In this document: one piece after another, positions 49,216-63,289 of the stretch
How positions within the stretch are numbered: the stretch's first letter is position 1
How the letters are laid out: every line of letters begins with the position of its first letter
Source of the DNA: Microcebus murinus
Taxonomy: Eukaryota > Chordata > Mammalia > Primates > Cheirogaleidae
Length of the DNA stretch: 64,000 bases
Direction: 5' to 3'
Assembly (NCBI RefSeq): GCF_040939455.1
Contig: NC_134108.1
Span: 12,119,501 to 12,183,500 of the forward strand
Program-made: the position numbers and the translations under genes
Notes under the pieces: model-generated
Seen by the model: only the letters and a program-made list of their open reading frames with translations
Databases searched by the model: none
Told to the model about the DNA's origin: nothing

Positions 49216-50947
49216 CTGCCCTAACGAACTCCGCAGGAGAGGAAAGTCCCTTCGGGAGGAAGGGTCAAACTTTCTAATGGCCATCATTTTCCTCCACTGC
49301 AAATATTTTACTCCAAAGCAAAATGTTTTAACCTTAGCTTAGAACTGAGAGTTTTAAACTGCATTCTTTAATATGCTATCCTCAGGTTGGAGAAAATAGA
49401 TTTTTCTATTCTAAGGCCCTACCCTTTTTAAGTTACTCAAAAGATTTGGACAGTCACTGAATAGGAGAGCTGCTTAGTAAAAAAGGAGCAGGTTTAGGGG
49501 TCTTGATGTGGAAAAAAAAAATGAGAGAAAAGCAGCAGAACCAAAAACCATTTCTTTCTGGCTTTTATTTCCGAAATGGAATTAGAAGTGAGACATAATA
49601 AGTTAATAATTTCCCCTTGTCTGGAAGTGGGTCTGCCATCATTACCTCATGCTCTCTAGGGGGTGCGAGTTCCCGTGTTCACTTGAGCATTATTGAATAT
49701 CAGGGGTATGAGAATTAATGTCCCAGATGCATCTGGGCCATATTGCATTAGTCCTGTGGTCAATTAGAAAGGATGGGCTGGGTGGCAACACGGGACTAAT
49801 AGGGACTGTGAGAGCTGGGGCGTGGTCCAGAGACAGCAAGAGGAAGCAGCTTCACTCTGGGGGCCAACGCCTCTCTCTGGCCTCTCGTAGACTTGACTTC
49901 CTGTTCAGTTTTATGAAGCTATCTGTCCCTATAGTCCTGCCCCCTGACTCTAGGACTTCATCCAAGGTTTTGAGCCTGAGCATTTACTTCACAGGAAGTT
50001 TGAATCTGAGTTCTGTGTTAAAAAATTATATAGGCTGTATCGTTATTTGAAAATGTACTTAAATTAATATTAATAATTAACTCATATGTTTGATTGACTT
50101 TGTTGGTCAGAGGTTAAATTTTGCCAAGCAGTGGCTTAACCAGGTAATATTAACTTGGAGACCATTTTTTTCTCTTTCCTCCTTGTTGATTTCTCGTATG
50201 ACTCTAATATCGTGCGTAAATCTTGAATCCTTCTGTGTCGGCCATTGTCCGTACTCCTCTGGGCATAGGAATACATCTTCTAAAAACCAGTCATTTCTCT
50301 CGATATTATTCCCCAACTAGTATGATGACTGTTAAAAAATTATTTAATCTAATAATCAGGTAATATGCTTGATATTTGCTCTAGAGTTCAGATAGCAAAA
50401 TTTACAGACCCATAGCTTAACAGAAGTTTAGGAGTAACCATTTTAAAATCTTTTCTCCTTTGCCAAGATGCTGGTTTGCTGGGACTGTCTATGCTCATGA
50501 CCACAGTGGGCAAGGCACTGACCCTTTCTCTTTAGTCACAGAGCCAGAGCAGGACTGGCTGTTGAGAAGTGAAAGGGATATTGAAGTGATATCCAGGAAA
50601 TACATAACATGTCTGGAGAAAATGAAAAGGATTCTAGAACAGAATCACCTCCACAATATGCTAAAGTCACTACATTTGCATAGAAGAAAAGGCCTTGAAA
50701 AAGTGATTTTTAACAGCTTTATAGCGTTCTAGCAGGTATACCTTTATACTTAAGTGAAGATGTACAGACATATATAAAGAGCACAGTTTATATAACAAAG
50801 CTCCTCTCTGACACTAGGCTCAAAATTTGCTCCCCTCCTCCCTCCATTCTTATGTTGAACCTCAATTTCCTCCTTACCGATCTCCTTCTAGGAGATTAAA
50901 ATCTTGGATTAGTACAAAGCTCTTTATGTCACCCCCAGTGAGTACAC

Positions 50948-52864
<1,917 letters not shown>

Positions 52865-53196
52865 TTAGGCATAGAACTCCTTTCCAGTACTAGCTTGGCT
52901 ATTTACAACCAGGTGCCTAATAACAAAATATATAATGTATCAGTTTTCTTCTCTGTAAAATAGTTATAATGATAGCATCAACCATGCTGAGTTATTGAGC
53001 TTTTTGTCATTGTTCTTGTTTTTAATGTGCTGGTCACTGTAACAGGCATAATAGACACAGGGAGATCCTAGTCAAGTAGTAGAGGCAGACTAGATAATAA
53101 TCCCACATATATAAAACATTTATATGTATAGATATGATTAAAACTATTGAAGCCTATAATAGTGTGTGTATACATATATATGTGAATATATATGTA

Positions 53197-53262
53197 AATA
53201 ATTTTTGTTAGATACACCTTTGATTATAGACTTGCATGATCTAAAGGCATATTTGACTGCAT
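53197..53262 (+). repeat. 66-bp direct repeat, left copy
   Basis: 'gttagatacacctttgatta' and 'tgatctaaaggcatatttga' recur at 55,523-55,588 with about 85% identity by eye, in the same orientation. Confidence 0.75.
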
Positions 53263-53329
53263 GTGCATATATATGTACAAACACATGCACATACAAACAC
53301 ACAAGCTATTATGGAGACAGAGAGATGAG

Positions 53330-53645
53330 GCATCTCATAGAACATAAGGCAAAGGAAATAGGAGGCGTAAGATACGGATGACATCCTAGATGTGCAGATG
53401 CCCAAGTTTAATCTTAAAGTATAAGTAAGAGGATGAGTTAGACAGTTGATAAGAGCAGGTCATTCTAGGCAGAGAAAGAGGAGAGAGAACCCCAACAAAG
53501 GCACAGAGTTGAAATGACATGATATATTTGCCTGGCACATTCTACCAGGGAATGGCAATGGATCAGAGAGGGGAGCAAGACAGAGGCTATTAAACAGGAG
53601 GACTTGCATGCCATGGTAGGAAGATTAGGCTTTATTCAATCCATG
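53330..53645 (+). repeat. Ancient purine-rich interspersed repeat, copy 4
   Basis: 'gcaggtcattctaggcagagaaagagg', 'caaaggcacagagttgaaatgacatga' and 'ttgcatgccatggtaggaagattaggctttattc' belong to the same unnamed family as the copies at 0.3, 10.9 and 13.6 kb. Confidence 0.55.
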
Positions 53646-53674
53646 ATAGGAAGCCTAAGTTTCTTTTCTTTTTA

Positions 53675-54480
53675 ATAGCTTGAGGTATAATTGACACCTA
53701 ATTAACAAATTGATACGTCTTGACATATATATACACCTGTGAAACCATCACCACAATCAAGCTCAGGGATCGGCAAATCTAGGCCTATAGAACTAACTGA
53801 GTCACTGCCTGTTTTTGTAAATAGTTTTATTAGAACACAAGCAGGTATCTTATTTATAGATGTTTTGATGCTACAAGGGTAGAGTTGAGTGGTTGCAACA
53901 TAGATCAGATGGCTTGCAAAGCCTAAGGTATTTTCTATCTTTCCCTTTACAGAAAAAAGTGCCAATCCCTGATCAAGATAATGAACGTATCAAACACCCC
54001 CAAAAGTTTCCTGTGCAGCTCTTTAATTTTGCCCCTCCCTGTCTCACCACCTACCCCCCCGCCCCCGCCCCAGTATTCCTTAGGCAATCACTGATCTTGT
54101 TTTGCTTTCTGTCCTTATAGATTAGTTTGGCATTTTCTAGAGTTTTATGCAAATAGAATCCTTCAGCATGTACTCTATTTTGTCTGTCTTCTTTCACGCA
54201 GTGTAATTATTTTAAGATTCATTCATGTTGTTGTATGTATCAAGAATTTGTTCCTTTTTATTCGCAAGTAGTATTTCACTGTATGGTTATGCCATAATTG
54301 GTTTATCCATTCATTTGTTAATGGGGATTGAGTTGAATACAGCTTTTGGTTACTACAAATTAACTGTTACAAACATTCATGTACAAGTCTTTATAGGGAC
54401 ATATGCTTTTCTTTTTCCCCGGGTAAGTATCTAGTAATGTTACATACTTCAAAGCTTGCAGAAATTATAACTGCCAAATA
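53675..54480 (-). mobile_element. Old L1 3' region, minus strand, interrupted
   Basis: 'ttgaggtataattgacacctaattaac' and, after the inserted hAT element, 'ttttatgcaaatagaatccttcagcatg', 'tatccattcatttgttaatggggattgag' and 'acattcatgtacaagtctttatagggacatatg' are reverse-complement L1M sequence. Confidence 0.8.
53764..53971 (+). mobile_element. Nonautonomous hAT element with TIRs and 8-bp TSD
   Basis: The left end 'cagggatcggca' pairs with the right end 'tgccaatccctg' (one mismatch), and 'tgtttttgtaaatagttttattagaacaca' lies inside. The 8-base duplication is atcaagct (53,756-53,763) against atcaagat (53,972-53,979). Inserted into an L1M. It is a familiar mammalian hAT type, but I do not name the subfamily. 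Confidence 0.88.
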
Positions 54481-55522
54481 GAAGAGATGGGCAGGTGCAC
54501 TTTCAATAATAAATTCTATCATATGGGGAAAGTACATCTTGCACATACTGGACATCTATTGTTTTTAACATTCCATATATATTTACCATAATTTAGAAGT
54601 AGAACCTCAGTTTCACTCTGGGGAAGCCACTCATTTCCCATTTTCAGTCCACATGCTTTGCAATGGGCTCTATTAGTAGTTCAGGCCCTGAAGCTGTTAA
54701 GCCTTTGGGGCCACATTGAATGGCCAAGATGGTCTTATGTCTAAACCAGAGACAATGAGTTTTCCGACAGGACTCAAACCTGACAGGATTTGTGGTATGT
54801 AGTTGCTGGAAAGCCTGTCTGAAAATGGGCCCAACCCAGAATATGTGGACTTGAGAGAGTGAGAGAGAATCTCATACCTAAAGCTAGTCTTCCTTAGACC
54901 TTTTATTTACACAGTGCAGTAAATTCTTTTTAAACTTTAGCTTTTGTTTACTATTTTTCAGACACGTGAGGTTAAGAGTCTAACTCCTTCAGCCCAAGAC
55001 GGCTATTGGTTGGAGAAGATAGTATCACAAAAGCATTTGCTTGGAGCCTTAATTCAGTGTTCTAAGAAAGTGATTTGATTTTGGTAAGGGCAGGATTTCA
55101 AAAATCTCAGGGCCAATGCTTTGGAATTATTTCTTGAACTTTAAAAATTCTGATACCTGACCTGGTCTGCAGTATTTTCAGAAATTGCATTGCTGCCAAA
55201 AAATGCTCCCCAATTTCAGATTTGAAGGCTTTTTTTTTTGACTTGCTTTAGAAGTTTTATTTCCTTAAAGGATTTTAAAGGAAAAGGTAGAGAAAACCAT
55301 TTAACTTGAAGAACTATACCAACTTGATTTTAAGGAAGACTCTAAATATGACAAATATAAAACGATAACCTAAATAAGATAGTCCAAAGTACATAAACAA
55401 ACAAATGAAATCCAAACTCAAACTGGTATTTTAAGCTTTTAAAATAACTGACCTTGATGCTTAAGAAGTTTAAATTTTTTTTATATTGTTTATAAGCAGA
55501 AGTTTCTCCCCCAAAGCAGAAC

Positions 55523-55588
55523 AATAACTTTTGCTAGATACACTGTTGATTGTAGACCTGTGTGATCTAAAGGCGTACTTGACTGCAT
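55523..55588 (+). repeat. 66-bp direct repeat, right copy
   Basis: The partner of 53,197-53,262, from 'aataacttttgctagataca' to 'acttgactgcat'. Flanks are unrelated. Confidence 0.75.
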
Positions 55589-55857
55589 TAGTCACTTTCC
55601 TACCCAGCGGACCTTATGTTGTGAGTCTTATCTTTAATAGAATGTTTTATGTTAAATAATTGGGTTTTTTGCAGTCAGTTTTCTGACTCATCATACTTCT
55701 AACCTTTTTGCAGGCTTATCTTAGCACTGGGTATTTATAATATATGTTTATTTCAGTTAAAAAAAATCATTTTAGTTAAAAAAATTCATTCCTCCCAGAA
55801 TGAGGTGTTTATGAAACAACATTAGATTAGGGTCCTACATTATAAAAGGAAAAGTGT

Positions 55858-56170
55858 GGGCCAGGCACCGTGGTTCACGCCTGTAATCCTAGCACTTTGG
55901 GAGGCCTAGGCAAAAGGATCCCTTGAGCCCAGGGATTTGAGACCAGACTAAGCAACATAGCAAGACCTGGTCTCTGCAAAAAATAAAAAGGAAAAATTAG
56001 CTAGGTGTGGTACTACACACCTGTAGTCCCGGCTGCTCAAGGGGCTGAGGGAGGAGGATCACTTGAGCTCAGAATTTGGAAGTTATAGTGAGCTGTGATC
56101 AGGCCACCACACTCTAAAAGAGATATGTAATTTAGCCTGGGTGACAGAGCTAGACCCTGTCTCAAAAAAA
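55858..56170 (+). mobile_element. Old Alu (AluJ-like), plus strand
   Basis: From 'gggccaggcaccgtggttcacgcctgtaatcc' to 'gggtgacagagctagaccctgtctc' plus an A10 run. It has a short A-rich linker and lacks the lemur/galago-type linker. A 20-base insertion interrupts the right arm near 56,115-56,130. Confidence 0.9.
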
Positions 56171-56884
56171 AAATCCTCACAAAAGAAAGTAAAAGCGTTA
56201 CAAAGTATATGTTAATTAGTTTGTTAGCCATTCCACAATGTATATGTTTCAAAACATCATGTTGTATGTGATAAATATAAACAATTTTATGTTAATTAAA
56301 AAAATAAAATTAAAATAGTAGAAAGAAAAGTGAATATTTATAAAAACGATTTTAATGGGCATTTTACAGGAACAATGCCGTTGAATTTTTTTTCAACTTA
56401 TCTAAAGAGCCTTTCTCTAAAGACAGCTAGTATTTTTATCCTGATTACTCATGCTTTGAATCACAGCAACACATAAAAGGGGGTTCAGAAATTTCCTAAA
56501 TATGTGAAAGAGAATTATATAAGACTAAAGGTTTGGGAATTCCTACTGCCTATAGCATATTCCCAAAGGCTTGAATCTGAAGGGAAGGTCTGACCAGGAA
56601 AGGGGTCATGTAAACCAGCAAACACAAGCTTTTCATTCTGTTCTGTTCCAGCGTGGTGGCAGGAATGTTGCCCCATCAAAGTTAAATGAATGATTAGGGT
56701 CACACTGCAGGCTGTACATGGAGGCATAGAAACCAGAGTTAGCAAACAAGCCAAAGAAGTGACCTGAAGTAAGAATTATCTTTGCTGTTTAGTTTACATG
56801 AGTGGGCCTGAGTAGAATTCCTGCTTATTAAAAACACAATTTTTCTATCCTTTGTGCCTATTGCTGCTGCTGCTTCTTCTTCTT

Positions 56885-57190
56885 CTTTTTTTTTTTTTTT
56901 TTTTTTTTTTTGAGACAGTGTCTCACTCTGTCACCCTGGCTAGACTGAAGTGTTGTCATCATAGCTCACTGTAACCTCAAACTTTTGGGCTCAAGTGATC
57001 CTCTTCCCTCAGCCTCCCAAGTAGCTGGGACTACAGGCACCACTCCACCTGGCAGATTTTTTAATTTTTTGTAGAGACAGGATCTCTGTATGTTGCCTAG
57101 GCTGGTCTCGAACTCCTGGCCTTAAGCTATCCTTTCACCTCAGCCTCCCAAAGTGCTGGGATTACAGGTGTGAGCCACCACGCCTGGCAC
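56885..57190 (-). mobile_element. Old Alu (AluJ-like), minus strand
   Basis: A T22 tail (preceded by a (CTT)n run), then 'gagacagtgtctcactctgtcaccc', ending 'gctgggattacaggtgtgagccaccacgcctggc'. Older, pan-primate type. Confidence 0.92.
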
Positions 57191-58407
57191 CCATTGCTTC
57201 TTACTGTGCCATAAATGTGTTTCGTGGCAAAGTGGGCAAAGTGAAATGGGTGGGATGTGTGAAGTCCGTAGAGAGTCTCACCCAGACTCATAGGGCCTTC
57301 CTGACATTGACCATTCCAACTGTACTCAGTTAAATGTGTCTTTTCCTCTAAGCAGTGGCCCACACTATTTTTTTTCTTTCTAATTATCCCATTGACATTT
57401 TTGTGGAAGGTATTTCTTTAAATTTGTTCTAGGTAATGAGTAGCCTTTTGGTTTTATGAATCTAAATGAATTACCATGCAATTCATCTTTTAAAAAACAA
57501 TTATGTTCTTCTCAGAACCTTCAATGCTTGGCCCATTAAAATGATTTTATGCAGCTTCCAAACCTGTGTTAGGGAGTTGATGTTACGAAGGCCATTTCGT
57601 TGGCAGCTCAACTATTCTCCTGAGTTGCATTTATGCTATTTGTTTATAAATGTCCTTCATATTTTTATGGTTATTAAAATCATTCCTATTCATCTTCAGA
57701 CCCCCTTTTCACCCTACTATTTCTCCTACTATTACTGCTCACCAAAACTTCATTGATGTTGACTAACTTGTACTAAATGAAGCCACAAGTACTTACATAC
57801 AACCTGATGAGCTTTGCAAACTTTGTTTTGTTTTTGAGTTAATTCTTTGAATTGTGATGACCCTATCTCAGTCCAGAAATAAGAATGACCAAGAGAGTCT
57901 TAAGAGGAAGAACACATTTTAGCATCCAGCTTGTTGGTTTTATATCACATCATGCTGTTCACATTGCTCAGCTACCTTTTTCAGGATTGCACCGTAGAGC
58001 CAACTGGTATATACAGGAGATTTTCCTCTCCTTTGATCTGATTTTTTTCCCCTTTCATGCTTTTACCAAAGGGAGTGAAGAAGAAGGATATCTAATTCAG
58101 TAAGGATTCGGTGAGACCCTTTCATACATTCAACATTGTCCTTGGAAAGGTATATACTTCTTGCATTGGCTGTGACTTTAATGTCTACCCACCCTCACGT
58201 AGAAATCCACATTTTTAATCTGCGGGGGGAGGGGGGACCTTTGAGTGTCACCCTTTAATATTCATAATTAACTTGATAAATCCAATGAAATAAGGGCACT
58301 TGTCCTACAATTCAGGTTATTATTTAGACAAAGAAAGTGGTCAAATGAGCACCTACCAGAATTTCTCCCTTATTATCCCTCCCATTCTGATGTCGTAGGT
58401 GTGTGCC

Positions 58408-58430
58408 TGTGTGTGTGTGTGTGTGTGTGT
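58408..58430 (+). repeat. (GT)n microsatellite
   Basis: About 11 GT units, flanked by degenerate TG-rich sequence to 58,450. Confidence 0.92.
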
Positions 58431-59162
58431 ATGCACATGTGTGTACACATGGGAGAGGAGATTAGGAAGAGAGAGAAGAGGAGGGTTTTCTAAAATAACA
58501 AAACCAAAACAAGTGATTACACTCTCATTTGTTATTAATATAGAGAAGAAACCATATACTAGTTTGTTATTTTCTATTATGTTCTCCTCTACCTTGGGGA
58601 AAAAGGAAACAGGGGATTTCTCACTTGGCTATAACAAGTTCTTAAACATTTCATTTATGCTTATTTCAAAATGATCTTATGGGAGCTAATATTCACAAAG
58701 GGAGAGAGAGCAGTGATCTCAGACCTCTGAGCCCTGAAGATGGGGAAGTGACCATTGCTTGCTAGTTTGCCTCTAAAGAGAAGACAGGGAGAGACTTTTA
58801 GGAAGTGAAAGAGGCACCTCTTCCCAGAGGTCAGGTGGCTGTTTCCGTCTGAGAGTGTCACCAGGGTGACCTTCAGCATCCGTGGGGTTGGGCATTACTC
58901 TCCTTCTATCCACATCCTTTTTACTTTTCTGTCCTCTCCTTATCTTCTCTGCTTTCTTCCTGCTCCTGGCCCCATAATGACGAGTCATGAGTCAGGTATC
59001 TTTCAGACAGAGCAAGAAGAAGTTTCGTTTTCATGGAGCCATGATGAGGTTTATACACAGAAGATGTGAAATAAATAACTGATCATATCTTTATTTTTGC
59101 ATCTGCTGCTAAAAAAGAAATCAGAGTAAAATTTGTGTTTCCTCTTATTTTTTTTTTTTTTT

Positions 59163-59374
59163 TATTTTGGCATATTATGGGGGTACAGATTTTAAGGTTT
59201 CAATAAATGCCCATTCCCCCCCTCCCCCCAAAAGTCTGAGTCTCCATCATGACCATCCCCCAGATGGTGCACATCTCACTCACTATGTATGTATATACCC
59301 GCCCCCCTCCCCCCTCCCACCTGCCCAATACCCTATTACTGTAGCACCTATGTGTCTACTTAGGTGCTACTCAG
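59163..59374 (-). other. L1 3' UTR with G-rich tracts
   Basis: The minus strand carries two G-rich runs, complementary to 'ccccccctcccccc' at 59,216-59,228 and to 'cccgcccccctcccccctccc' at about 59,298-59,318. L1 3' UTRs in mammals commonly have such polypurine tracts. Confidence 0.85.
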
Positions 59375-62300
59375 TTAATACCAGTTTGCTGGAGAATATA
59401 TCTGGTGCTTGTTTTTCCATTCTTGGGATACTTCACTTAGTAGTATGGGTTCCAGCTCTAACCAGGAAAATATAAGGTGTGCTATATCACCATTGTTTCT
59501 TAGAGCTGAATAGTACTCCATGGTGTACATATACCACATTTTATTAATCCATTCTTTGATTGATGGGCACTTGGGCTGTTTCCACAGCCTTGCAATTATG
59601 AATTGTGCTGCTATAAACATTCGAGTGCAGGTGTCTTTTTTGTAGAGTGTCACTGGATCATTTGGGTAGATGCCCAGCAATGGGATTGCTGGATCAAATG
59701 GTAGATTCAGTTGTATCGCTTTAAGGTATCTCCATATTGCTTTCCACAGAGGTTGAACTAGTTTGCAGTCCCACCAGCAGTGTAGGAGTGTTCCTCTCTC
59801 TCCGCAACCACGCCAGCATTTATTGTTTGGAGATTTTTTGATAAAGGCCATTCTCACTGGGGTTAAGTGATATCTCATTGTGGTTTTGATTTGCATTTCC
59901 CTGATGATTAGAGATGTTGAGCATTTCTTCATATGTTTGTTGGCCATTCTTCTGTCTTCTTTAGAAAAATTTCTGTTCAAGTCCTTTGCCCACTTTTTAA
60001 TGGGGTTATTTGATTTTTTCTTCCTAATTTTCGTGAGTTCTAAGTATATTCTAGTTATCAGTCCCTTATCGGATGCATAGGATACAAAAATTTTCTCCCA
60101 TTCTGTAGGCTGTCTGTTTACTTTCATGACTATTTCTTTGGCTGTGCAGAAGCTTTGTAGTTTGATCATGTCCCATTTATTTATTTTTGTTGCTGCTGTG
60201 ATTGCCTTTGGGGACTTCTTCATAAACTCTTTGCCCAGGCCGATGTCTAGGAGAGTGTTTCCAACTTTTTCCTCTAGAGTTCTAATAGTTTCATATCTTA
60301 GGTTTAAGTCTGTTATCCAGCGTGAGTTGGTTTTTGTGAGAGGTGAAAGGTGTGGGTCCTGTTTTAGCCTTCTACAGGTGGCTATCCAGTTTTCCCAGCA
60401 CCATTTATTGAAGAGGGATTCTTTTCCCCAGCGTATGTTTTTGTCTGCTTTGTCAAAGATGAGATGGCTATATGAGGATGGTTTTATATCAGGATTCTCA
60501 CATCTGTTCCACTGGTCAATATTCCTGTTTTTGTGCCAATACCATATTGTTTTAATTACTACAGCTTTGTAGTATAGTTTGATATCTGGCATATTAATGC
60601 CTCCCATTTTGTTTTTGTTGCCTAGAATTGCTCTTGATATTCGGGGTCTTCTTTGATTCCATACGAAGCGTAAAAGTATTTTTTCTATATCTGTGAAGAA
60701 TGCTGATGGGATTTTAATAGGTATTGCATTGAATCTGTAGATCAGTTTGGGTAGTAGACATTTTGATGATATTGAGTCTGCCGATCCACGAGCATGGTAT
60801 GGATTTCCATCTGTTTACATCCTCTGCTATTTCCTTCCTCAGTGTTTCATAGTTCTCCCTGTAGAGGTCTTTTACCTCTTTGGTTAAATATATTCCTAGG
60901 TACTTTAATTTCTTTGTTGCTATTGTGAAGGGAATTGAGTCTTTGATTTGGTTCTCAATTAGATTGTTGTTGGCGTATATGAATGCCTCTGATTTCTGTG
61001 TATTGATTTTGTATCCTGAGACTTTACTAAATTCATTGATCAGTTCCAGGAGTTTCTTGGTTGAATCCTTGGGGTTTTCTAGATACAATATCATATCATC
61101 AGCAAACAGTGAAAGTTTGATCTCTTCTGCCCCTATTTGGATACCTTTGATTCCATTTTCTTGTCTGATTGCTGTAGCCAAGACTTCCAGCACTATGTTG
61201 AACAGAAGTGGAGATAGTGGGCAGCCTTGTCTGGTTCCAGTTCTAAGTGGGAATGATTTCAATCTTTCCCCATTCAGTATGATGTTGGCTATGGGTCTGT
61301 CATATATGGCTTGTATCATTTTTAGGTATGTCCCTTCTATGCCTATTTTCTTAAGTGTTCGTATCATGAAAGGGTGTTGAATTTTGTCAAAAGCTTTTTC
61401 TGCATCTATTGAAAGGATCATGTGGTCTTTGTTTTTGCTTCTGTTTATGTGGTGAATTGCATTTATAGATTTACGTATGTTGAACCATCCCTGCATCCCT
61501 GGGATGAAGCCCACTTGGTCGTGGTGGATTATTTTTTTGATAAGTGTCTGGATTCGGTTAGCTAAGATTTTGTTGAAAATTTTTGCATCTATATTCATTA
61601 GGGATATTGGTCTGTAGTTTTCTTTTTTTGTTGCATCCTTTCCTGGTTTTGGTATCAGAGTAATATTCGCTTCATAAAAGGTGTCGGGGAGGTTTCCGTT
61701 CTTCTCGATGTTGTGGAATAGTTTCTGCAAGATAGGTACTAGTTCTTCTTTGTAAGTATGGTAAAATTCAGGTGTGAAGCCATCTGGACCGGGACTTTTC
61801 TTTTTAGGGAGATTTTTAATTGCTGTTTCTATTTCAGCTGTTGAGATTGGTCTGTTCAGGGAATCTATTTCTTCCTGGTTGAGCCTAGGGAGGCTGTGTG
61901 TTTCTAGAAATTTGTCCATTTCCTCCACATTTTCCAGTTTGTGTGCATAAAGATTTTTGTAGTATTCATAAATTGTATCTTGTATCTCTTTGGGATCAGT
62001 TGTGATATCTCCTTTTTTATTCCTGATGGAGCTTATTAGAGATTTCTCTTTTCTGCTTTTCGTTAGCTTAGCCAATGGCGTGTCAATCTTGTTTATTTTT
62101 TCAAAGAACCAACTTTTTGTTTTATTAATCTCCTGAATAGCTTTCCTGTTTTCAATTTCGTTTAGTTCTGATTTGATCTTGTTGATTTCACTTCTTCTGC
62201 TGGGTTTGGGGTTGGTCTGTTCTTCTTTTTCCAGCTCTTTGAGTCGTTTCATTAGATTGTCTATTTGTGATCTTCTTGCCTTTTGGTTATAGGCATTTAT

Positions 62301-63248
62301 GGAGATAAACTTTCCTCTCAGAACTGCTTTAGCTGTGTCCCAGAGGAGTTGATAACTTGTCTCTCCATTGTCGTTTTCTTCATAGAAGTTTTTTATTTCC
62401 GTCTTGATTTCTTCATTTACGAAGTAATCATTTAGTAGGAGGTTGTTTAATTTCCACGTTTTTGTGTAGAAATGTGAGTTTCTGTTAGGGTTGATTTCTA
62501 GTTTTATTCCACTGTGATCTGAGAAGGTACATGGTATGATTTCTATTTTTTTAAATTTCTTGAGATTTTCTTTGTGTCCTAGGATATGGTCAATCTTAGA
62601 GAATGTCCCGTGAGCTGATGAGAAGAACGTATATTCAGTGGATTTTGGGTAGAATGTTCTGTAGATGTCTGTCAGACCCAATTGTTCTAGAGTTTTGTTT
62701 AAGTCCATTATTTCTTTATTAATTTTCTGTTTGGAGGATCTGTCTCGTGCCGTCAGTGGGGTGTTGAAATCCCCGGCGATTATGGAGTTGCTATTAATCC
62801 ATTTGCTTAGCTCCAGTAAGGTTTGCTTTATGAATCTGGGTGCACCTAAGTTGGGTGCATATATATTTAAAATTGTTATCTCTTCTTGTTGGACTGTGCC
62901 CTTCACCATTATATAATGACCCTCTTTGTCTTTTACTACTTTTGTTGGTTTAAAAACTAAATCATCTGAAATTAGAACTGCCACACCAGCCTTCTTTTGG
63001 CTTCTATTTGCTTGGAATATTGATCTCCACCCTTTTATTTTTAGTCTATGTGCATCCTTGCAGGTTAAATGTGTTTCCTGAAGACAGCATATACTTGGCC
63101 TGTATTTTCTTATCCATTCAGCCAGCCTATGTCTCTTGAGTGGAGAGTTTAAGCCATTCACATTTATTGAGAGAACTGATAGGTAAGGTAGATTACTGAT
63201 CATTCTGTTGGGTTGGATGTTGTTGCTATGATTTCTGTCTTGAGCCAT
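59375..63248 (-). pseudogene. L1 ORF2 with a single frameshift
   Basis: ORF2 encodes the endonuclease/reverse transcriptase that copies L1 RNA at nicked target DNA. The first part (63,248-60,714; 844 codons) has the N-terminal endonuclease with CLQETHL, GDFNTPL and [10 protein letters not shown], then the reverse transcriptase with [10 protein letters not shown]. The frame then slips. The second part (to 59,375; about 460 codons with the overlap) carries the C-terminal Cys-rich motif CWRGC...HCWWDC. Joining needs a change near 60,756-60,758, where two bases appear to be missing between ATG TC and TACTACCC. Total length is close to the usual 1,275 codons. This copy cannot make a full ORF2 protein as read, although a sequencing error at this point is possible. 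Confidence 0.93.
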
Positions 63249-63289
63249 TGTAATATCTGGCCTTTAATATCTTTGGGTTTTGGTTGTTT

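Noticed and set aside
60126..61380. Plus-strand frames of 148 and 166 codons across the L1
   Set aside because: They are antisense shadows of L1 ORF2.
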